The notes below the pieces were generated by a model that saw only the letters and a list, made by a program, of their open reading frames with translations, was not told where the DNA came from and searched no databases. The translations under genes were made by a program, and so were the position numbers. Shown in pieces: positions 43,437-50,115 of a stretch of DNA of 50,115 nucleotides; positions within the stretch are counted from its first letter, which is position 1, and each line of letters starts with the position of its first letter. Origin of the DNA: JAICTV01 sp035634055. Lineage in GTDB: Bacteria; Planctomycetota; Phycisphaerae; Tepidisphaerales; Tepidisphaeraceae. Location: the NCBI GenBank assembly GCA_035634055.1, contig DASQDR010000108.1:1-50115 (forward strand), in the 5' to 3' direction.

Positions 43437-44393
43437 TCATCCGTCCGACAGGTCGCCCAGGGATTCCTTCAGCCGACGCCGCGCACGGTGCAGCCGCACA
43501 TCAACGGCGCCGGCGGAGAGGTTCAGCAGCACCGCGATCTCCGCCGTCGGCAGCGCCTCCAGGTAGTACAACACGATCACCTCACGATCCTTCGCCGGTA
43601 ACCCAGCGACGGCCTCGCGAACGCGGGCAGAGGTTTCATCCCGTCGCGGCGCGGCGTCCGCTGGCGGCGCCGGCTCTTCACGCGCGGCGAGCAGCCACCG
43701 GAGCGTCAGCAGCTTCCGCCGGCGGTGGGTGCGGCAGCGGTTGAGCGTGACGGTGACCAGCCACGTCGCCACGCTTGCGTGGCCCCGCAGGCGGTCCAAG
43801 TGCGTCAGGGCAGCGAGGAAGACATCCTGCACGACGTCGTCCACATCGCCGCTGGCGTCGCCGACGCCGCCGCCGCGCCAGCCGAGCAGGCGGTACGCCA
43901 GCCGACGGATGCGCGGCTCGTGCTCTGCAACGAGCGCTTCAAAGTCCGCGGGCGCCGCCGCCGGCTCCCGATCCGCCATCGCCGGATGGTTTTCCCGCGG
44001 CTCGGCGCCCGCGACGGCGTTAGCGCCCGCCCCCCCAGGAGCGCTCGCCGCCGCCGGGTTCGCCTTCGCCGAGTCAGCGCGGGCGGAGTCTGCGTCCGCC
44101 GCGCCAGCGCCGGCCCCGTTCGCGCTTGCCGCGTCCGCGCCGGCCGAGTCAATGCCCGCCGCAGCGGCGCTCTCCGCGTTTGCGCTCGCCCCGTTCGCGC
44201 TCGCCCCGCTCGCGCTCGCCCCGTTCGCGATCGCCCCGTTCGCGCTCGCCGGGTCGGCGCCGGGGGCCCGATGGGGGCTCACCGCCTGCTCGGACTGCGA
44301 CATGGCGCGAGGCACGCGCCGAGACTGTTCCACGTCGCCCGCCAGAAGCATCGTCCCTTCGCTGCCGCCGTCGCCGGCATCGGTTATCTCCAT
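43437..44393 (-). CDS. ECF sigma-70 factor with long Ala-rich N-terminal extension
   Basis: The sigma part is the last 180 residues: DFEALVAEHEPRIRRLAYRLLG (region 2.1), DDVVQDVFLAALTHLDRLRG (2.2-2.3), HASVATWLVTVTLNRCRTHRR (2.4), and LPAKDREVIVLYYLEALPTAEIAVLLNLSAGAVDVRLHRARRRLKE (region 4, HTH). Ahead of it, about 130 residues are Ala/Ser/Asn/Gly-rich with GASAN pentapeptides from a 15-bp repeat (about 44178-44250). No candidate start has a good Shine-Dalgarno sequence; ATG 44393 is shown, but ATG 43979 would give a normal 180-residue ECF factor. Likely controls a stress or envelope response and the two genes behind it. Confidence 0.85.
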   Translation of the reverse strand: MEITDAGDGGSEGTMLLAGDVEQSRRVPRAMSQSEQAVSPHRAPGADPASANGAIANGASASGASANGASANAESAAAAGIDSAGADAASANGAGAGAADADSARADSAKANPAAASAPGGAGANAVAGAEPRENHPAMADREPAAAPADFEALVAEHEPRIRRLAYRLLGWRGGGVGDASGDVDDVVQDVFLAALTHLDRLRGHASVATWLVTVTLNRCRTHRRRKLLTLRWLLAAREEPAPPADAAPRRDETSARVREAVAGLPAKDREVIVLYYLEALPTAEIAVLLNLSAGAVDVRLHRARRRLKESLGDLSDG

Positions 44394-44613
44394 CGCGACG
44401 TTCTGAAGGATTAGACGCGCCACCGCCGCCAACCTTACAGCGCCGCCCGCGCGATTTGGCCGTATCTTGGCGAGCGTGGCGGAACGGACAGCGGATTTTC
44501 CCTTTTAACTTTCCCCGCGCCCGCCCGTCTCACCCCCCGGACGCACAACGTGGCGACACCGATGGCGGCGGTGACATCGGCTCGCTCCCGGACCGGACAA
44601 CCTTCGACCGGTC

Positions 44614-45138
44614 GTGCGTGAGCACCTCCCGGCCGCCCAACGCTTCGCCACCCGCCTGACCGGCGACCCCGCGTCAGCGGAGGACCTGATGCAGGACGCG
44701 CTGCGCCGCGCCCACCGCGGGTGGGCGAGCTTCCGCGGCGACGCGTCGCCGCGGACCTGGCTGTTCCAGATCGTGCTCAACGCGTTCCGCGATCACCTGC
44801 GGTCCCGCGAAGCGAGAAGCGGGCAGGGCGCGCAGGATCGCACAGCCGCGACCGCACCCGTCGCGGGTGATTTTGAAGACCCAGCTGCGCCCAACCCGGC
44901 GCGGCAACTGGAAGGGAAGGAACTCAGTGAAATCGTCGCGCACGAGGTTTCCAACCTCCCCCCTCGCCAGCGCGAGGTGCTGCTGCTGATCGCTTACGAG
45001 CACGTCGGGACCGCCGAGGCGGCGGCGATGCTGGGGATGACCGAGCAGAACGTCCGGACTACGTAGCACCACGCTCGCCAGCGACTGCGGCAGCGGCTGG
45101 CGTCATATTTGGGATCGGCAGCGCGAGAGCGATCATGA
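44614..45138 (+). pseudogene. ECF sigma-70 factor gene broken by an in-frame TAG
   Basis: The frame from GTG 44614 gives HLPAAQRFATRLTGDPASAEDLMQDALRRAHRGW (region 2) and LPPRQREVLLLIAYEHVGTAEAAAMLGMTEQNVRTT (region 4), then hits TAG at 45064-45066 (codon 151). Past it the same frame continues with HHARQRLRQRLASYLGSAARERS, exactly the rest of the recognition helix and tail, and stops at TGA 45136-45138, overlapping the next gene's ATG. The expected residue is Leu (TTG), one base from TAG. The truncated protein would lose half the -35 recognition helix. It could also be a sequencing error. Confidence 0.85.
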
Positions 45139-46208
45139 TGTCGTACCGAAATCGATCGTCGAACGACAACCGTGCCGGCGGGAGCGGGGGGGACCCGCTG
45201 GACGACCTGCTGGCCCAGGCGACATGGCCGGATCCCCCGGCGGAGTCGACCTGCCGGCTGGAGGCGCAGTGGGATGAGCTGCGGCGGCCGGCCCCGCCCT
45301 GGCGCAACCCGGCAGCGACGGCGGCGATCGCGGCGGCGATCCTCCTTTGCACCGGCGTCGCTTGGATGATCTTGGCGCGCCCGCGGCCGCGTCCAGCATT
45401 GGCGAATTCGTCTAGCCCGCCGGCCAGGGCGGTAGTGTCGCCGCCGTTGGATTCCACACCGCGCCCACCCGCCGCGCTGATTGCACTAGTTGACGAGCGC
45501 CGACTTCACATCGTCAGGGCGGATGCGCCCGCACCCGTCGTTGGGCGCGAGCCGACGGTGCGCGAACTGGCGCTGCTGCGCCGCCGCGACCGTCGCCCAC
45601 CGCCGCCTGCGCAAAGTGGGCAGCCGGCGGCTTCCGATCCTGACGCGCTGGCGGCCGTCGTCGTGGTCTCCCCGGACGCCGAGGCGGTCCCCCGCTTCTG
45701 CGCCGCCGCGCGTCCAGAACATTTCCCGCTGGTCCGCAAGCTGTTCAACGACCCGCGCACGCGGCCGGCGGCGCTGGAGGCGATGGCGCGGCTCGCCGAC
45801 GCCGCCACCCTCGCCCGCACCGCGCGGGAGACCGACGCCCCGGCCCATCGCCGGCGGCTTATTGCGGCGCTGCTCCACCGCTCGGACCAACAGTCGCTCG
45901 AGCCCTTTCGCGAACTGCTCGCCGACGTCTCAACGCGGGCGGACGCGCTTGCCGCCTTGGATGTCGTGACGGACCCGCCCATCGACCCGCTGTTCGCCAC
46001 GCTGGACCGCCCGCGGGGCGACCTGCGGCGCGCCGCCGCGCTGGCGCTGGGTCGCATCAACGGCCCCGTGGTGACGCGGCGGCTGATCGAGCGCGTGGCG
46101 GCAGACCAAGGCCGCGGCGACGCCTTCCTCGCCCTGGCCAGCAGCAAGGGGCGCGACGCGCAACAGTTCCTCCGCGAGGCGACGGCGTCAGAGCGGCTTT
46201 CCAGTTAG
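45135..46208 (+). CDS. Membrane protein with HEAT-like repeats, paired with the broken sigma factor
   Basis: 357 residues. A cytoplasmic N terminus (about 1-58, with DDLLAQATWPDPPAESTCRLEAQWDELRRP) is followed by one membrane helix (AATAAIAAAILLCTGVAWMILA) and a Pro-rich linker. A periplasmic helical part with HEAT-like repeats follows (VRKLFNDPRTRPAALEAMARLADAATLA; PRGDLRRAAALALGRI). The topology is that of an anti-sigma-type regulator, mirroring the membrane protein in the divergent module. The ATG overlaps the original sigma stop as ATGA. The frame is intact although both neighbours are broken. Confidence 0.75.
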   Translation: MMSYRNRSSNDNRAGGSGGDPLDDLLAQATWPDPPAESTCRLEAQWDELRRPAPPWRNPAATAAIAAAILLCTGVAWMILARPRPRPALANSSSPPARAVVSPPLDSTPRPPAALIALVDERRLHIVRADAPAPVVGREPTVRELALLRRRDRRPPPPAQSGQPAASDPDALAAVVVVSPDAEAVPRFCAAARPEHFPLVRKLFNDPRTRPAALEAMARLADAATLARTARETDAPAHRRRLIAALLHRSDQQSLEPFRELLADVSTRADALAALDVVTDPPIDPLFATLDRPRGDLRRAAALALGRINGPVVTRRLIERVAADQGRGDAFLALASSKGRDAQQFLREATASERLSS

Positions 46209-46266
46209 GCCAAGTCCGCCATCGCACAAGCGCAAGTTCGGTAGGCACTCTGTGACGGAGATGACC

Positions 46267-47343
46267 ATGACCCGCCTGTTCATCCACGCTTTGCTGACCT
46301 CACTCGCGCTCGTGGCGCCGGCCGTGGCCGCGACGCCCTCGACGGCACCCGCGGGCGACACCCGCGTCTACGACGTGCGCGACCTGATTATGATCCCGCG
46401 GGACTTCCCTACCGCGGGACCATCGGAGTGCCATCCGAGGACGACGGCGTCCCTGTGGCGGCGCACTTGGCTCCCTCAGCGTCGCTGTTCGGCACCCCGT
46501 CGAGCCGGCCCGCGCGCCAGGAGCGGGTGGACGAGGTCGTTCAACTCTTGAAGGAGACCATCGCCCCGGAAACCTGGCGCGAAAACGGCGGCACGATCGG
46601 CGCGGTCCGCGAGATCGGCGGACAGTTGATCATCACGCAGACCCAGGAAAACCACGGGCACATCGGCTCGCTCCTCGGGCAGTTGCGCCAGGACTCGGGC
46701 GTGGTCCGCGCTCAGGCGCATTGGGTGCTGCTGACCCCCCAGCAAATCGCCGAGATGATCGCGCCCGCCGGAGCGAACGACGCGAACGCGCCGAAGATCG
46801 TCTCGCCGGCCGCCTTGGAGAAACTCGGGGAGCAGACCGTCCGCTACCGTGCCGAAATCTCATGCTTCCACGGACAGCAGGTGTCGCTGGCGTCGGGACG
46901 CTCGCGCAGCTTGATCTACGACCAGGAGGCCATCGTCGCGCAGAGCGCGGTCGCGATGAACCCGCGCGTCAAGCGGGTCACCGCCGGGGCGATGCTGGAG
47001 GTGACGCCGATCGTCCTGGGGCAGACCAGCGTGGCAATCGTGGAGGTGCGGTCGAGCGTTGCGCAGTGGGGGGAGGCCAACCCGGTGACGCAAGGCTACT
47101 CCCAGTCCACCACTCGGCCAGGAACCAACGCGATCACCGGTGTGCCGGACTCGGCTGTCACCGATCGCCTGAGCGTGGTGAGACAAGAACTGTTCCCTTC
47201 GCATTCCCCTTGACCAGCCTGTGCTGGTGGGGGGGATGACGCTCGAGCCGACGGTGAGCCATGCTCAGGGGCAGCAGCTCTACCTGATCTTGCAGGTGTC
47301 CTCGAGCGGCCAACCCGCAGCGAAAAACGCGTCGCCACGATGA
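46267..47343 (+). pseudogene. Exported planctomycete protein gene with two frameshifts
   Basis: The 5' part encodes a signal peptide (LFIHALLTSLALVAPAVA) and DTRVYDVRDLIMIPRDF. The main part (46428-47190) is in another frame: VDEVVQLLKETIAPETWRENG, LIITQTQENH, ISCFHGQQVSLASGRS, MLEVTPIVLGQTSVAIVEV. The 3' part returns to the first frame with RIPLDQPVLVGGMTLEP and LYLILQVSSSGQPA and ends at TGA 47341-47343. The shifts lie near 46402-46428 (a base lost) and 47190-47200 (a base gained, in TTCCCTT), and cancel out. GGAG stands 6 nt before the ATG at 46267. Proteins with this VYDVRDLI and ETIAP pattern are secretin-like or secretin-associated, but this is a tentative link. Confidence 0.8.
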
Positions 47344-47422
47344 ACATAGCCCGTGGCCCGGCGTATATTTAAGACCAGCCGACGCTCGTTAAACCGGATC
47401 TGAAAAATTTCAGCGACTGGTC

Positions 47423-47450
47423 TTGACGAGACGATCGTTGTGGGTATTAT
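47423..47450 (+). promoter_or_regulatory. rRNA promoter upstream of the 23S gene
   Basis: TTGACG (47423-47428), 16-nt spacer, TATTAT (47445-47450). Just upstream is an A/T-rich palindrome CTGAAAAATTTCAG (47400-47413) in the place of an UP element. Start expected near 47457. Strong promoters of this kind are usual for rRNA genes, and it implies that the 23S gene is transcribed separately from any 16S gene. Confidence 0.7.
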
Positions 47451-47456
47451 CCGCCT

Positions 47457-48075
47457 CCCTCGAACGCGGAAGCGAAAGCTGATGCGAACGAGAAAGGATG
47501 AATTTGATTCGACCGCTACGCGACAGCACACCGAACTAACGTTCAGTGATCCCTACAGACAAGTAGGTCACTGACGCGAGTCGGTGACGAAGCGAAGAAG
47601 GCAGTCAAGCGGCTGCCAAGGCGAATCGTCGTCGAACCTGGACAAGTTAGCAGCGAAAAGTATCTGCTATCTCGCCCGTGTTCGACGGGGCTCAAATCGA
47701 AGCGAAAGGGCCGGCTACACCGGCGCGGACGCTTTGGCTTGGGTGAGCTCTTTGACAAGTGAATGATGAGGTTCGAAAGGTTCCTGCTCCGCGCGCTTTA
47801 CCGAGGCGTGGGGCAGGGAACACAGCGACCCCTCGCCCGTTTTGGTTTGGTCTTTCTGTCGAGGGCGGGGGTCGTCGAGCACCTTTTTGGCGAGAACGTG
47901 ACCCATTGCCGGTCCACCCTGGTTTCCTGTCTGTCTCTCTTGCCGACCTGTTCCCGTTTTCCCTTTGAAAAAGAGGGGAGCGCGGGTGCGGCGAGGCGAG
48001 CGTGGCGGGGGGGCACCGAGGGTGGCGGCGCGGCGTGCCCAGCCCGGGCAGGCGGCGACGGTTGCCGGTAAACGT
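47457..48075 (+). other. Long transcribed leader of the 23S rRNA
   Basis: About 620 nt with no tRNA, no 16S rRNA and no protein-like frame. It contains a short hairpin (GTCACTGACG with the complement GTCGGTGAC, 47570-47588) and a boxA-like element. The GC-rich part just before the 23S start is where the 5' half of the 23S processing stem is expected; its 3' partner is outside the window. Confidence 0.6.
47747..47758 (+). promoter_or_regulatory. boxA-like antitermination element
   Basis: GCTCTTTGACAA resembles the boxA of rRNA leaders (E. coli TGCTCTTTAACAA), which loads the Nus antitermination complex. It lies about 290 nt after the predicted start and 320 nt before the 23S gene. Confidence 0.6.

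Positions 48076-50115
<2,040 letters not shown>

Noticed and set aside
44433..44613. ECF-type promoter around GGAAC at about 44480
   Set aside because: No matching -10 (CGTC-like) at the right distance, so it cannot be told from chance in GC-rich DNA.
47457..48075. tRNA or small protein gene in the 23S leader
   Set aside because: No T-arm (GTTCRANNC) with matching acceptor stem was found, and the open frames there are not protein-like.

Overview
The window is GC-rich bacterial chromosome that most resembles a planctomycete, probably of the Phycisphaerae/Tepidisphaerales type. This is inferred from four things. A subtilase carries the planctomycete-style N-terminal motif LEPLESRRLMA. Secreted and lipoprotein families are mostly of unknown function. 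Several families of long imperfect palindromes are dispersed through the sequence. A 23S rRNA gene has no 16S gene in front of it. No phage, insertion sequence, CRISPR array or tRNA was recognised.

Layout. 1-2034: tail of an unknown protein, a small Gly-rich protein and queC (queuosine precursor synthesis), all embedded in palindromic repeats. 2035-7370 (minus): a tight four-gene cell-envelope operon (three-helix membrane protein, exported protein, TPR/five-bladed-propeller glycosidase fusion, DUF6882-like lipoprotein). 7533-9945 (plus): sucC without sucD, a small soluble protein and a lipoprotein. 9976-12365 (minus): a PIN toxin-antitoxin pair directly followed by purE and purK. 12424-16668 (minus): GH106-like rhamnosidase, GNAT acetyltransferase and M29 aminopeptidase. 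16936-24221 (plus): small membrane protein, gnd and zwf (oxidative pentose phosphate pathway), an orphan nuoC, a hicA/hicB pair with a broken toxin, an aldo/keto reductase and nadB. 24352-30826: secreted subtilase, sugar-nucleotide epimerase with a WecA/TagO-type transferase, a DUF6875-like protein and a methyltransferase. 30957-35774 (minus): glycine cleavage operon gcvT-gcvH-gcvP. 35850-41548 (plus): TPR O-GlcNAc-transferase-like protein, then a ferrous-iron locus (feoA, feoB, Uma2-family gene, FeoB-associated Cys-rich protein). 41556-47343: two divergent ECF sigma modules, the plus-strand one carrying a nonsense codon and two frameshifts. 47344-50115: promoter, long leader and the first two thirds of a 23S rRNA gene.

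The most interesting structure is the palindromic repeat system. Near-perfect hairpins lie between genes and, in two cases, in frame inside conserved enzymes (queC and feoB), apparently at tolerant loops. Also notable are -10-like hexamers placed 6-10 nt before the start codon of many genes, which suggests leaderless transcripts; a Fur-box-like palindrome on the feoAB promoter; and three genes broken by point changes, two of them in the same ECF module. All functional calls rest on reading motifs by eye; no database search was possible.
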